In this document: piece after piece, positions 21,001 to 29,987 of the stretch
How positions within the stretch are numbered: position 1 is the first letter of the stretch
Layout of the letters: every line of letters begins with the position of its first letter
DNA from: Martensiomyces pterosporus
Taxonomy: Eukaryota > Kickxellomycota > Kickxellomycetes > Kickxellales > Kickxellaceae
Assembly: GCA_025201845.1 (NCBI GenBank)
Contig: MU604058.1
Span: 4,423-42,620, forward strand
DNA: 38,198 nt
Reading direction: 5' to 3'
Notes under the pieces: model-generated
What the model saw: only the letters and a program-made list of their open reading frames with translations
What the model was told of the DNA's origin: nothing
Databases searched by the model: none
Position numbers and translations under genes: made by a program

Positions 21001-22425
21001 CAGGTGTACAGCCGCATCGGCGCCTATGTGCCCGACGTTGAGGACGCCAAGCTGCTGCTCAGGTTCTTCAACTGCCTGCAGTACGTGCGCCCCAACATCC
21101 TCGCCTACCACGACCGCTCGGACGGTGGTCTGTTCACGACCATTGCTGAGATGGCCTTTGCTGGCCACACCGGCGTCGACGTCGACATTTCCCCCCTGCT
21201 CGCTGCTGCCAGTGAGCGCGAGACCCTCGAGATTCTGTTCACCGAGGAGCTTGGCGCCGTCATCCAGGTTGCCGACGAGCACGTCGCCGACATCATTGCC
21301 GAGTTCTCGATGGTCAACGTGCCGGTCAAGCAGATCGGCACTGTCGGGCACAAAGACGCGCAGGGCGCCGACGCCATCCGCGTGCGTGCCGGCGGACTGC
21401 CGATCTTCGAGCGCTCGCGTGCTGAGCTGTGGACTGCCTGGTCCGAGACCTCGTACCGCATGCAGGTGATGCGCGACAACCCCGAGTGCGCCAACGAGGA
21501 GTTTGCGCTGATCAAGAGCGACTCCGACCTGGGCATCAAGTACGACCTTACCTTCGACCCAGCCACCACGTCCAGCCTTGTGCCCCGCCCTCTGTCTGAC
21601 AGCACCCCCCGCCCGCGCGTGGCGGTTCTGCGCGAGCAGGGCGTCAACTCGCACGCCGAGATGGCCTACGCGTTCTACCAGGCTGGGTTCGACGCTGTGG
21701 ACGTCCACATGACCGACATCTTTGCAGGCACCGCGTCTCTGGCTGACTTTACTGGTCTGGCAGCAGTTGGTGGGTTCTCCTACGGCGATGTCCTGGGTGC
21801 TGGCGCTGGATGGGCCAAGTCGATCCTCATGTCGCCGTCTGCACGCAAGCAGTTCAGCGAGTTCTTTGCGCGCCAGGACACATTCACCCTGGGTGTGTGC
21901 AACGGCTGCCAGATGCTGTCCAACCTGCGCGATGTGATTCCAGGCACGCAGCACTGGCCGTACTTTGTGCGCAACGAGAGCGAGCAGTACGAGGGCCGCG
22001 TGGTGATGGTTGAGCCTGTGGCGAAGGGTGCCCACGGCCAGGTGTTCTTTGACGGCATGCAGGGGTCCAAGCTCCCCATCGTTGTTGCGCATGGCGAGGG
22101 CCGTGCCAAGTTTGCCTCTGATGAGGCTCGCAAGCAGTTCATTGCCCAGCAGCTGGCTGCCGTCAAGTACGTTGATCGCACAGACTACTCGATCAAGGCC
22201 GAGCGCATTGCGTACCCGATGAACCCCAACGGCGCTGACTTGAACTTGGCTGCCGTCACGACCCAGGACGGCCGCGTCCTGGCCATCATGCCCCACCCCG
22301 AGAGAGTTGTCAGGACCGATGCCAACTCGTATGTCCCTGCCGATAAGGCCATGGCTTGGGAGCATGGCCCCTGGGCACGCATCTTTGTCAATGCACGCAG
22401 GTGGGTTGACTCCAACAGCAGCTAA
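18025..22425 (+). CDS. ADE6: Phosphoribosylformylglycinamidine synthase (FGAM synthase)
   Basis: Fourth step of de novo purine synthesis: FGAR + glutamine + ATP gives FGAM + glutamate + ADP + Pi, in the cytosol. The start at 18025 ([19 protein letters not shown]) matches the family N terminus; an in-frame ATG at 17872 is upstream but its 51 codons look non-coding. The protein is 1466 aa, longer than the yeast (about 1358) and human (about 1338) forms. It has an N-terminal PurS-like domain, then the linker and first synthetase domain with [18 protein letters not shown] and [20 protein letters not shown] (about 402-421). A second synthetase half contains [12 protein letters not shown] and AYHDRSDGG. 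The C-terminal class I glutamine amidotransferase domain has nucleophile Cys1292 in GVCNGCQM and the terminal PHPER motif. Extra length includes Ala/Ser-rich inserts near residues 110-120 and 512-530. Very strong C-ending codon bias produces long open frames on the opposite strand. It is convergent with the NatC gene, 166 nt apart. Confidence 0.95.
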   Translation: MPMLVVPGRNSALSGFRLNVLAEKFPFPEGAIKGITAHHAHFVDLLPSYTDAEALYGAALKDHSPVVSEALEPATPEDTWAIIATLLRAPGEQGSPRAPIQLVGDHDASSASTDDGEGALKPNERMIWVLPRRGTISPWSSKATDIFKLCGLSHVVSRVERGIVYRIEFDPSFDIPAHSLSEDKQIVDASSDRMTEAIYEGCPPAALIFEQSSPRPLRAVPIRGATGDDASLMVETIRSIEESAKELLQSGGPADQQQQEQRAIALLSRANRELGLALADDEIAYLVSAYLGSQAEAEGIARNPTDAELMMFAQVNSEHCRHKIFRADWTVDGKKQDNSLFDWIRATQKAHPEHVLSAYSDNAAVLEAYSAAQIRAWAPLAADQQKWALRDAGKVHIVAKVETHNHPTVISPFPGAATGTGGEIRDEGAVGLGSKPKCGLAGFTVSNLHIPGFEQPWEKDTEDVGFPAHVASALSIMLEAPLGAAAFANEFGRPAILGYFRTFLQHVPVSMPAAATSAAASGEDAAAARVSDEPDMQCEVRGFHKPIMIAGGMGSVRAEHMLKSPFAPGARLIVLGGPSMLIGLGGGAASSVAAGTQAAELDYASVQRGNPEMERRCQMVLDGCTNMGAQNPIAFVHDVGAGGLSNALTELVHDSGLGAEIEIRDVPCADGSLSPMEIWCNESQERYVLAVMPDQLQTFEDIATRERCPFAVVGTAVAEKRLRVSDRLFGGHVIDIPMDVLFGKPPKMSRDADSLVSPHVLFDGSLLRYLPKTPFPDRVADAVDRVFRLPSVASKTFLITIGDRSVTGLVARDPMVGPWQVPVADVAVTSSSYEPTVRTGEAMAMGERPTIAVLDAAAASRMAVAESVLNIAAAAVPDLSWVKLSANWMAAPAHPGEGSRLYGAVRALSELCQGLGISVPVGKDSMSMQMQWADKASDATKKVTAPVSLVVTAFSAVKDTRTTLTPQLRQKGALLFVDLAGGQHRMGGSALAQVYSRIGAYVPDVEDAKLLLRFFNCLQYVRPNILAYHDRSDGGLFTTIAEMAFAGHTGVDVDISPLLAAASERETLEILFTEELGAVIQVADEHVADIIAEFSMVNVPVKQIGTVGHKDAQGADAIRVRAGGLPIFERSRAELWTAWSETSYRMQVMRDNPECANEEFALIKSDSDLGIKYDLTFDPATTSSLVPRPLSDSTPRPRVAVLREQGVNSHAEMAYAFYQAGFDAVDVHMTDIFAGTASLADFTGLAAVGGFSYGDVLGAGAGWAKSILMSPSARKQFSEFFARQDTFTLGVCNGCQMLSNLRDVIPGTQHWPYFVRNESEQYEGRVVMVEPVAKGAHGQVFFDGMQGSKLPIVVAHGEGRAKFASDEARKQFIAQQLAAVKYVDRTDYSIKAERIAYPMNPNGADLNLAAVTTQDGRVLAIMPHPERVVRTDANSYVPADKAMAWEHGPWARIFVNARRWVDSNSS

Positions 22426-22591
22426 GCCACACTGCGTTTCCCTCTCTTTTTTTTCTGATTCATGCCTCGTTCTTTCTTTACACCGCCCTCGCTCTACGTT
22501 GAATACAAACAAACTTTTTTGTTTATTACCAGCGCTGCTACGAGCGACATTGATTTGCGATACCAAGTGGAAAGCACAGAGTGGGCTGCGA

Positions 22592-23113
22592 TTACAGCCA
22601 AAGCTTTAGCCGGTAGGCGTCGGTGCCGCCCAGGTAGTACCTGAACAGGCGCTTCTCTCTAACAAACCCCAGTGTCTCGTACAGGGCCAGGGCGCCCGCA
22701 TTCTCCGTTTCCGTCTCCAAGGTAACCTCGTCGGCGCCCATGTCCTTCATGGCCTGGAGTGCCTTTACGACAAGCGTGCTACCAATGCCTCTTTTCCTAA
22801 ACTGCTTGCCAACAGCCACCATGCCAATGTACCCACGGCTCAGCGAGGTCTTTTCCGGCGGCGTGAAATAGTTGTCGACGCCGCGCCTATGCTGCTCCAG
22901 CTTGCAGATAATCACGCCGGCGCAGTCGCCTGTTTTCTTGCTGTGCGCCAGGATGCACAGCTTGGGCCATTGGTGTACAAAGTACCGGTAGGTGTAGATC
23001 GAGTATGGCTCGGAGAGATCCCGCTCGATTAGCTGGATCGCCGGTATTAGGTCGTCTTCCGTCTCGTAGGTTGTGTAGATTATCTCGTCGTCGGCTGGCT
23101 GCGACGCCATCAT
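22592..23113 (-). CDS. NAA30: N-alpha-acetyltransferase 30, NatC catalytic subunit (Mak3-like)
   Basis: A 173-aa GNAT-fold enzyme that acetylates N termini beginning Met-Leu, Met-Ile, Met-Phe and similar, co-translationally on ribosomes, with NatC auxiliary subunits. The start is one of two adjacent ATGs (23113 or 23110). Visible family features are SEPYSIYTYRYFVHQWP, which forms the peptide-binding entrance; CDLEQHRRG-type CKLEQHRRG; RGYIGMVAVGKQFRKRGIG with the acetyl-CoA P-loop (R106-K-R-G-I-G111); LETETENAGALALYETLGF; and the ending YYLGGTDAYRLKLWL, which is diagnostic for Mak3/Naa30. The length equals that of the yeast enzyme within a few residues. It is intron-free. A 55-bp tandem duplication lies about 100-200 nt upstream in its promoter region. 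Confidence 0.93.
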   Translation of the reverse strand: MMASQPADDEIIYTTYETEDDLIPAIQLIERDLSEPYSIYTYRYFVHQWPKLCILAHSKKTGDCAGVIICKLEQHRRGVDNYFTPPEKTSLSRGYIGMVAVGKQFRKRGIGSTLVVKALQAMKDMGADEVTLETETENAGALALYETLGFVREKRLFRYYLGGTDAYRLKLWL

Positions 23114-23457
23114 GGTTCTCTGCTATGTGAATGTGTAGTACTGTACAGATGGAATGCAGGGAATATGAGCGCCCGCGTAAGGAAAAAGCATATATCGCTC
23201 TATCTTGCGCAGGAAAAAAAAAACACCCCCAAACAAGATAGCCTGCGTACTTTGAGCGCCATACAAGGAAAAAAAAAACACCCCCAAACAAGATAGCCTG
23301 CGTACTTTGAGCGCCATACAGCACACTGCATTACGGGCATACTCCACGTGACTCATGATTCAGCTGCAAGACTGCAGCCAAAAGCGGAGTATGGATCTGT
23401 TCCAGGCAAAAACATGCGCAAGAGACGGTACCAGATCACCTGGAAACCGCAGATCAC
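23114..23457. other. Promoter region of NAA30, with tandem duplication
   Basis: No gene. It contains the perfect 55-bp duplication at 23211-23320 and an A5 run at 23408-23412, which on the minus strand is a T5 about 45 nt beyond the tRNA and could stop RNA polymerase III. Confidence 0.45.
23211..23320. repeat. Perfect 55-bp tandem duplication (two copies)
   Basis: Copy 1 is 23211-23265 and copy 2 is 23266-23320, identical, including an A10 run followed by caccccc in each. It sits upstream of NAA30 (start 23113, minus strand) and downstream of the tRNA. Preservation of equal homopolymer length in both copies means it is either very recent or an assembly artefact. Confidence 0.95.
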
Positions 23458-23530
23458 GGGCTTAGCCGGGAATTGAACCCGGGACCTCTCCGACCCGAAC
23501 GGAGAATCATACTTCTAGACCACTAAGCCC
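23458..23530 (-). tRNA. tRNA-Pro (anticodon CGG)
   Basis: Read on the minus strand, 73 nt fold as a cloverleaf: the acceptor stem GGGCTTA pairs with TAAGCCC, the D arm contains GGTCTAGAAGT, the anticodon stem CTCCG/CGGAG encloses the loop TTCGGGT with anticodon CGG, and the T arm is CCGGG-TTCAATT-CCCGG. The A box (TAGTGGTCTAGAAG) and B box (GGTTCAATTCC) are intact. There is no intron and CCA is not encoded, as in eukaryotes. It decodes CCG proline codons, which suits the GC-rich coding style. Confidence 0.95.
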
Positions 23531-23647
23531 TCCTCGCTCCGGGGTGAGCGCGCATAGCCCACTTGCAGATTTCAGCAGGACCCTCCCACTGCTCTACACA
23601 ATCCAGCGGATGCGGCACCTGGATCCCCTCTCTGCTGCAGCTGTCTG

Positions 23648-24532
23648 NNNNNNNNNNNNNNNNNNNNNNNNNNNNNNNNNNNNNNNNNNNNNNNNNNNNN
23701 NNNNNNNNNNNNNNNNNNNNNNNNNNNNNNNNNNNNNNNNNNNNNNNNNNNNNNNNNNNNNNNNNNNNNNNNNNNNNNNNNNNNNNNNNNNNNNNNNNNN
23801 NNNNNNNNNNNNNNNNNNNNNNNNNNNNNNNNNNNNNNNNNNNNNNNNNNNNNNNNNNNNNNNNNNNNNNNNNNNNNNNNNNNNNNNNNNNNNNNNNNNN
23901 NNNNNNNNNNNNNNNNNNNNNNNNNNNNNNNNNNNNNNNNNNNNNNNNNNNNNNNNNNNNNNNNNNNNNNNNNNNNNNNNNNNNNNNNNNNNNNNNNNNN
24001 NNNNNNNNNNNNNNNNNNNNNNNNNNNNNNNNNNNNNNNNNNNNNNNNNNNNNNNNNNNNNNNNNNNNNNNNNNNNNNNNNNNNNNNNNNNNNNNNNNNN
24101 NNNNNNNNNNNNNNNNNNNNNNNNNNNNNNNNNNNNNNNNNNNNNNNNNNNNNNNNNNNNNNNNNNNNNNNNNNNNNNNNNNNNNNNNNNNNNNNNNNNN
24201 NNNNNNNNNNNNNNNNNNNNNNNNNNNNNNNNNNNNNNNNNNNNNNNNNNNNNNNNNNNNNNNNNNNNNNNNNNNNNNNNNNNNNNNNNNNNNNNNNNNN
24301 NNNNNNNNNNNNNNNNNNNNNNNNNNNNNNNNNNNNNNNNNNNNNNNNNNNNNNNNNNNNNNNNNNNNNNNNNNNNNNNNNNNNNNNNNNNNNNNNNNNN
24401 NNNNNNNNNNNNNNNNNNNNNNNNNNNNNNNNNNNNNNNNNNNNNNNNNNNNNNNNNNNNNNNNNNNNNNNNNNNNNNNNNNNNNNNNNNNNNNNNNNNN
24501 NNNNNNNNNNNNNNNNNNNNNNNNNNNNNNNN
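23648..24532. other. Assembly gap (885 N)
   Basis: Undetermined bases. The flanks 23531-23647 and 24533-24700 show no recognisable coding sequence, so any gene lost in the gap cannot be named. The gap size may be only an estimate. Confidence 1.
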
Positions 24533-25090
24533 TCACATGACCTGCGCCTGTGGTCCCAACATTGTGTTTGGGGGCGGTTGGGGAGCGCGGTGGGATAAAG
24601 GGCGGGCGGCGGCAGCGAGGGAGTGAGGAACATTATCGACTGTACTTTACAGGATCATGTATACAGTCAATTTTCATTCTTTGTTCATCGAACATTGACA
24701 AACAACCAAAGCTGGAAGATGACACGCAGTGCGCCGTCCGTAAAGGGAGGTGTCGGGTCCGGGTGGCGCAGCCGCCTGTTTGGCCTGTCGATGATCTTGC
24801 TTGCTTGCGCCCCTGCCCCCGCGTTCAGCGGGAGTGGGCTTTGAGTGCAGCACAGCGAGGATGGTCGCACATTCTGACAGCCTTTGCCACTTTCACTGAG
24901 ACCAAACGAGAGAGATGCCTGTGTGTAGAGCGAGGGGCATGCCCATTCACGTGGGATGCATACGCACATCACCTGGCTTTGGCCATAGTCATTCGCAGCT
25001 ATGCCGATGCCAATAAGGCAGCAGCTCTCTGCGGAGGCGTGTGCGCTGCGTGGGAGCCTCATTTCACGTTACTTTTGTAGTACATTGGCC
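24533..25090. other. Region between the gap and MOB4
   Basis: No supported gene. A 41-codon frame at 24719-24844 (starting MTRSAPSVKGGVGSGW, with a hydrophobic stretch LFGLSMILLACAPAPAF) has a purine-rich context before its ATG but no known relative; it could be a short membrane peptide or chance. The promoter of the MOB4 gene must lie here. Confidence 0.35.
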
Positions 25091-25829
25091 ATGGCTGGCA
25101 CAGCTGAGAGACCTCTGCGGATAAACTTTCCAGGCACAAAGGAAGAGGTATGCATGCTGCAGCTTTTCTCAGTGCACCCGCCTTACCCAAACCGCTGACT
25201 GTTAACCCAGCAAATCCTTCTCCTTACTGGATGGTGTTACTTAGGACTGCTTCACATGGACATGCGATTCAGTGCAGGAAGCCGACACACCGCTCGCCGG
25301 CCAAGAGTACCTGCAGTCACTTTTGCGCACACATCGCTTTGATGTCGACCATCTGCTGGAAGTCCCCGCAGGCTACGACCGCACTGCGTGGCTCTATGAG
25401 CACATGCGACAAATCTGCATCGAGCTCGGGTGGTACATTGTCGAGATTCGCAAAGAGTGCACGGAGCAAGAGTGTCCGGTAATGAAGGCCAACGAAACCA
25501 CCTACTACTGCGCCGGCCACGGACATCCACGGCCATGCAGTGCAATTGGATACGCGGTGCACACGCTGGACTATGCTATCAGGCAGCTGAACAACCATGT
25601 GTCGTTCCCTAGCAGGACGCAGGTGCCAGAGACGTCGATGAAGCATTTCCAGTCGATGGCCAGAAGAATATACCGCATATTCTCGCATGCGTATTTCCAC
25701 CATAGGGCCTTTTTTGAGACACAGGAGAACGCGACGTACTTGTATGCCAGGTTTGTGAAGCTGTCGAGGAGGTATGAGCTGACGCCAGAGTCGCTGATAA
25801 TCATCACCGACCTTCCTACCACCGTCTAA
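25091..25829 (+). CDS. MOB4: MOB4/phocein-family protein (exons 25091-25147, 25245-25829)
   Basis: A 213-aa Mob-family adaptor. MOB4 is a core part of STRIPAK, the PP2A-striatin complex that controls fungal cell fusion, septation and Hippo-type kinases. Exon 1 encodes 19 residues ending LRINFPGTKEE. The donor is GAG|GTATGC at 25148 and the acceptor ACTTAG at 25244. Exon 2 continues DCFTWTCDSVQEADTPLAGQ, which aligns with the phocein N terminus (PGTK...DFYNW...), so the 97-nt phase-0 intron is well supported. Zinc ligands are Cys91 and Cys96 (ECTEQECPVM) and His167 and His172 (SHAYFHHR). The segment RRIYRIFSHAYFHHR followed by a short acidic stretch is the phocein version rather than MOB1 or MOB2. 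The length compares with about 225 for human MOB4. Without splicing the gene would lack a start codon. Confidence 0.9.
25148..25244 (+). other. 97-nt GT-AG intron of the MOB4 gene
   Basis: The donor is GTATGC and the acceptor TTACTTAG. Candidate branch sequences GCTGAC and GTTAAC lie at about 25193-25206. Removal joins codons GAG and GAC in frame and reproduces the expected family sequence across the junction. Confidence 0.88.
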
Positions 25830-26950
25830 TGCTCCCTGTGACGCTGGATGCTTAGCATTTAATCAGCGCGTGCTTCTTTCCGCCTAATTTCATTCCCATT
25901 TTCACATGGCGCGTACCGGCCATCAGAAGCCAAGATTGTAGAGCCATGGAGGTGGCCTGACTTTTCAAAAATGCGCATCCCGCTGATTGTACATGTGGCG
26001 GAGGAAGAGAAAGCAGTCAAGTGAGGTGTGCGCGCTGTCCTGCCAAGCGTTTGACGGCAGCAACAGAAACACCCAGGCGGACACATATGCGAAAGGAGCA
26101 ATGCGTGCACCGCAGAGCGGCTGATTCATGCAGGCGTGTGTGGTCCCACCAGACAGATCATCTTTCATACCCCCGCGCATGTCCGGCGGAACCAAGGCAC
26201 TGCAAGTCACTGCCGATAGCAGCACGGCTAAGGAAAGAGGGCAGAGCAACCTGACCCGTGCGCCTGAATTCTCTAGTCAGTGTGCTACAGCCCCAAAAAA
26301 GGCATTGCCCGTCGTTCCGCAGAGTGGAGGGGGCAGTCAGTGGCAGCAAAGACCCGCTTCCCCGACGGAGTGCACGGTCACAAAAGAGGCCCGAGGGAAA
26401 GCGAGTGCGCACTGAGACGGGATTCACATTTTCTGTTCCTCATTTGCGCTGGCGATAATCCTCCTGCTTAGCTCGTTTCCTATGCCAGGCACGTGCAACT
26501 GGTCTATTTGGCGCGCCTTTGGCCAGCCTTTGGCGTGTTATCTGCTTGGGCATGAAAAAGAAAGGGGCCACTTGACCACCTCCTGGATTCCCTTCTCCCG
26601 TCAAAAAAAAAAGAACGCCAGGGCTGGTCGGGGTGCTGAATGGCCCGGCACACCCGCCAGACAAGCCAATGCGCTCGTAGTTCTCCGAGACAGCAGTGGT
26701 TGTTGGCTTGCGCTGCATGTGCATATGACTGCCCACGCCAGTGCTTTTTACACAAATTTCGCATATATAAACTGGCTCCACGCCACCTTCCCGCCTTCGC
26801 CAGAGCACTTCTCTCCTCAGCTCTTCTCAGACCCAGAACACACCTCTCCTGTACACTTTCCTGCTTGCTAGCATTGTACCCCTGTGTGATTTAACACACC
26901 TATTCCTCCCCCACATACCCGGTTGAAACACCTCGCTTTATTCTATAGAA
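25830..26950. other. Intergenic region and promoter of the acyl-CoA oxidase gene
   Basis: About 1.1 kb with no supportable gene on either strand. It includes a TATA box at 26764-26770 and a pyrimidine-rich leader at 26790-26870. Oleate-type control elements were not identified with confidence. Confidence 0.45.
26764..26770 (+). promoter_or_regulatory. TATA box of the acyl-CoA oxidase gene
   Basis: TATATAA (within gcaTATATAAactgg) lies 181 nt upstream of the start codon at 26951, followed by a C/T-rich initiator and leader region. Confidence 0.55.
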
Positions 26951-29038
26951 ATGCAAATTCCCAAAGGTCTCGAGCCCATGGTCCCCTCGACCGCCGACGC
27001 CCTCGCTGCCGAGCGCACCAAGGCGCAGTTCAGTGTCGAGGAGATGCACCGGTTCATCATCGACGAGGAGAGCCGCATAAAGATGGCCAAGGTTGTGAAA
27101 ATCCTGGAGTCGGAGCCCGAGACTTTTGACCAGCGCAACACCTATTTCCTCAGCCGCCAGGAGAAGATGGACCATGCGCTAAAGATAGGCAAGCGTCTCA
27201 TCGAGCTCTTCAAGGAAGGCAAGCTGGCCCACGACGAAATCACCACCGCCGACACCCTCCTCGATGTCAACGGGCCCTTTGGCCTGCACCGCGCAATGTT
27301 CATTCCCACTCTGGTCAACCAGGCTACCCCCGAGCAGAAGGAGCTGTTCCTCAAGCCTGCCGAGAACTACGAGATCCTTGGCTGCTATGCGCAGACCGAG
27401 ATCGGCCACGGCTCGAACCTCCAGGGTCTGGAGACCACCTGCACGTTCATTCCCGAGACCGACGAGTTCGAGATTCACTCGCCCAACATTCGCGCGTGCA
27501 AGTGGTGGATTGGCTCCCTCGGCGTCACTGCCACCCACGCCATGGTGATGGCGAACCTGATTGTTGGCGGAAAGAACTACGGCCCCAACCCGGTTGTTGT
27601 GCCCATCCGCTCAATCGCCGACCACAAGCCCCTGCCCGGCGTGACTGTGGGTGACCTGGGGCCCAAGTTTGGATTCAACACAATGGACAACGGATTCCTT
27701 CTGCTGGACCATGTCCGGGTGCCCCGAATCAATCTCATGCAGCGCTACATCAATGTCTCGCGCGACGGCAAGGTCAGCCGCCCTGCCAACGTCGACCCCA
27801 AGGTCGCCTACGGAACCATGGTGTACGTGCGCACGCTGATTGTGCGCAACATGAGCCAGGTCCTCGCAAAGGCCACCACCATTGCGCTGCGCTACACCTC
27901 GATGCGCCGCCAGTTCGCTGGCAAGTCCGATAAGCCCACCCCGAACAATGTCGAGTCGCCCGTTCTCGATTACGGCATGGTCCAGTACCGCCTCATTCCT
28001 CTTTTGGCGCAGAACTACGCCATGTTTGCCACTTCGCAGGCATTTGCCGCCCACTACGATGAGTGCATGAAGGAGCTCAACAGCGGCAACTTTGGGCCTC
28101 TTAAGGAGCTCCATGCCACCGCATGTGGCCTCAAGCGCTGGACCTCGGATGTGGCCATCCACGGCATTGACACCTGCAGACATGTGTGCGGCGGCCACGG
28201 ATTCTCGCAGTTCTCGGGACTCGGCGAGTTCTTTGGCAACGCCTACCCCAACATCATTTGGGAGGGCGACAACTATGTGCTGTCGCAGCAGACTGCCCGC
28301 TTCCTGATCACCCAGGTGCGTGCTCTGCGCGCCGGCAAGCGTGTGGCCGACAACCAGACCAGCCGCTACCTGCGCAAGCACCTTCCCACGGGCCACCTCG
28401 ACGCTGTCCCCGGCCCCGCCTTTGTCGGCCGCTCGATTGAGTCGCTTGCTGCCGACCCCGAGGCCCAGCTCGATCTTCTGAGCTACCGCGCCGCCGCCAT
28501 GGCCTCTGAGCTGGTCGACCAGATGGACAAGGAGGGCCAGTCGTGGAACAAGTCCCTGGTTGCCATGCAGAAGCTGTGCGATGCCCACTCGGACTTCATC
28601 GTCGCCTCGTACTTCCGCCGCCATTTGGCCACCCTCCCCGCCTCGTCGCCCCTGCTCCCCACCCTCAACAAGATTGCGGCTCTCCTGTTCCTCTACGTCC
28701 TCGAGCAGCACTCAAGCGACCTCTTCCGTCTCCCTGGACGTGCCGCCTTCACCAGCAAGCAGGTCAACGAGGTTGAGAGTCTTCTGACCAAGTACATCGA
28801 GGAGATCCGCGAGCAGGCTATCCCTCTCGTCGATGCGTTTGGCGTGCCTGAGATTAAGCTCAACTCGGCTCTTGGCCGCACCGACGGCAAGGTCTACGAG
28901 GACTACCTGCAGTGGGCCATGGAGGACCCGCTGAACCGCGAGGACACTGGCAATGCCATCCGCCGCGAGTGGTTCAACAAGTACTACAAGCCTGTGCTCC
29001 ATGCCGAGGCCAACAAGAACAAGCAGCCCAAGCTCTAG
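26951..29038 (+). CDS. POX1: Peroxisomal acyl-CoA oxidase
   Basis: First and rate-setting step of peroxisomal beta-oxidation: an FAD enzyme that turns acyl-CoA into trans-2-enoyl-CoA and passes electrons to O2, giving H2O2. The protein is 695 aa, within the normal range for fungi. Domains in order are an N-terminal alpha domain, the beta-barrel middle domain with CYAQTEIGHGSNLQGLETTC (flavin and substrate contacts) and ACKWWIGSLGVTATHAMVMA, then the C-terminal helical domains. The catalytic base is Glu438 in NIIWEGDNYVLSQQTARF, and VCGGHGFSQFSGLGEFF precedes it. The C terminus is PKL, a variant of the SKL-type peroxisome targeting signal 1, consistent with direct import through Pex5. Codon use is highly biased, suggesting strong expression, and the frame has no intron. 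An AATAAA signal lies 58 nt after the stop. Confidence 0.95.
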   Translation: MQIPKGLEPMVPSTADALAAERTKAQFSVEEMHRFIIDEESRIKMAKVVKILESEPETFDQRNTYFLSRQEKMDHALKIGKRLIELFKEGKLAHDEITTADTLLDVNGPFGLHRAMFIPTLVNQATPEQKELFLKPAENYEILGCYAQTEIGHGSNLQGLETTCTFIPETDEFEIHSPNIRACKWWIGSLGVTATHAMVMANLIVGGKNYGPNPVVVPIRSIADHKPLPGVTVGDLGPKFGFNTMDNGFLLLDHVRVPRINLMQRYINVSRDGKVSRPANVDPKVAYGTMVYVRTLIVRNMSQVLAKATTIALRYTSMRRQFAGKSDKPTPNNVESPVLDYGMVQYRLIPLLAQNYAMFATSQAFAAHYDECMKELNSGNFGPLKELHATACGLKRWTSDVAIHGIDTCRHVCGGHGFSQFSGLGEFFGNAYPNIIWEGDNYVLSQQTARFLITQVRALRAGKRVADNQTSRYLRKHLPTGHLDAVPGPAFVGRSIESLAADPEAQLDLLSYRAAAMASELVDQMDKEGQSWNKSLVAMQKLCDAHSDFIVASYFRRHLATLPASSPLLPTLNKIAALLFLYVLEQHSSDLFRLPGRAAFTSKQVNEVESLLTKYIEEIREQAIPLVDAFGVPEIKLNSALGRTDGKVYEDYLQWAMEDPLNREDTGNAIRREWFNKYYKPVLHAEANKNKQPKL

Positions 29039-29095
29039 ATTCTGTATTTCCCGACAATTTCCCGTTCTCTTTTATGTACTCACAAACAGGCCTAA

Positions 29096-29101
29096 AATAA
29101 A
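29096..29101 (+). terminator. Candidate polyadenylation signal of the acyl-CoA oxidase gene
   Basis: AATAAA, 58 nt after the TAG stop and within an A/T-richer patch (cctaaAATAAAtcg). The position suits eukaryotic 3'-end processing; fungal signals are loose, so this is tentative. Confidence 0.45.
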
Positions 29102-29270
29102 TCGTGCGTTTGCCAAGAGCGCGGCGTCTTGTGAGTGGTGTTGCAGCTTTCGCGGCAACCATATCTTTGGATTGAGTGGTGCTGCACCATATAATGCTGT
29201 GTGAGGTTGGGGCCACACCGAACAATCGTGTCCCAACCACTCACAAACAGCCTCTGCAGCTACAGCCAAC

Positions 29271-29893
29271 ATGGACGCACCAGAGAACTCGCACCTCCTT
29301 CTCGCCGGCAAATGGGCCGACCGCGCGCTTTCCACAGCACAGGACGATGTACTCAAGGATATCTCTCAGCGCATAGCCACAGCCAAAGACAGCACCCAGC
29401 GGCTCACAGCCACAGCGTCCGCTCTTAGCGTGGAAAGCGACCAGGTCCTAAACCAAGCTCTGGCATCCGAGAAGCCACAGCGTCCGCTCTTAGCGTGGAA
29501 AGCGACCAGGTCCTAAACCAAGCTCTGGCATCCGAGAAGCAGGCATTGGCAGACGAGGTCCGCGGGACCTGTGCGCAACTCGAGGTGCTCGGCAAACTCG
29601 TTGATGACATCGACCAGAACCTGAAGCAGATGGAGCGCGCCATGTCGAAAGCCGAGTCGGCCGTTGGGCTGTCCCTAGGTGGGCGGTTGGAACAGCTGGC
29701 CAAGTTCCTGGGCACGGTGACGCCGGCATCGTCAGGCACACAGGTGGCTGGCGTGCCGTACTTGCGGCAGTGGGCGCCGAGAGAGCAGGCCATTCCCCAG
29801 GTCCTCCGTGTGAGCGAGTACTTTGACGAGCAGCCCACAGAACCAACACTGACACCAGCCAACAGCGACAATAATAAGAGCTTGGATCAGTAG
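29271..29893 (+). CDS. Small coiled-coil protein, frame interrupted by a 65-bp tandem duplication
   Basis: Two overlapping frames form one gene. The first (from ATG 29271, MDAPENSHLLLAGKWADRAL) stops at 29516. The second carries on as QALADEVRGTCAQLEVLGKL to the stop at 29893. The break is caused by a perfect 65-bp duplication (29408-29472 and 29473-29537); 65 is not a multiple of three. With one copy absent the gene reads as a continuous 185 codons: a helical, heptad-rich protein (about residues 25-120) containing DIDQNLKQMERAMSKAESAVG, which vaguely recalls C-terminal helices of BLOC-1/BORC subunits, and a short acidic tail. That similarity is weak and only a hint. The duplicated AG|GT could also allow splicing of 29445-29509 to restore the same protein. 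It may thus be an intact spliced gene, a fresh pseudogene or an assembly error. It is convergent with the UspA-like gene, 94 nt apart. Confidence 0.65.
29408..29537. repeat. Perfect 65-bp tandem duplication inside a gene
   Basis: Copies 29408-29472 and 29473-29537 are identical, and the identity runs three bases further (agc). Each copy has CCAG|GTCC (AG|GT at 29444/29445 and 29509/29510), so a potential intron of exactly one repeat period, 29445-29509, begins GT and ends AG. Confidence 0.95.
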
Positions 29894-29987
29894 CTAGATA
29901 AACAAGGGCTAGAAACAAAGAAGCGAAAGATATTAGCGTTCACTATGGCGCCTCAATAGAGGCTGGCTGCTGTCACATCTGCGCAGC

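Noticed and set aside
18886..22566. A 1226-codon open frame antisense to the FGAM synthase gene
   Set aside because: The strong C-ending codon bias of the sense gene removes stops from this antisense frame. The peptide has no family features, and the sense protein is certain.
24550..25080. A 176-codon plus-strand frame just before MOB4
   Set aside because: It starts at the edge of the assembly gap, has irregular composition and many Cys/Trp, and overlaps the MOB4 promoter.
27611..28711. A 366-codon frame antisense to acyl-CoA oxidase
   Set aside because: Same codon-bias effect; the sense protein is a clear acyl-CoA oxidase throughout.
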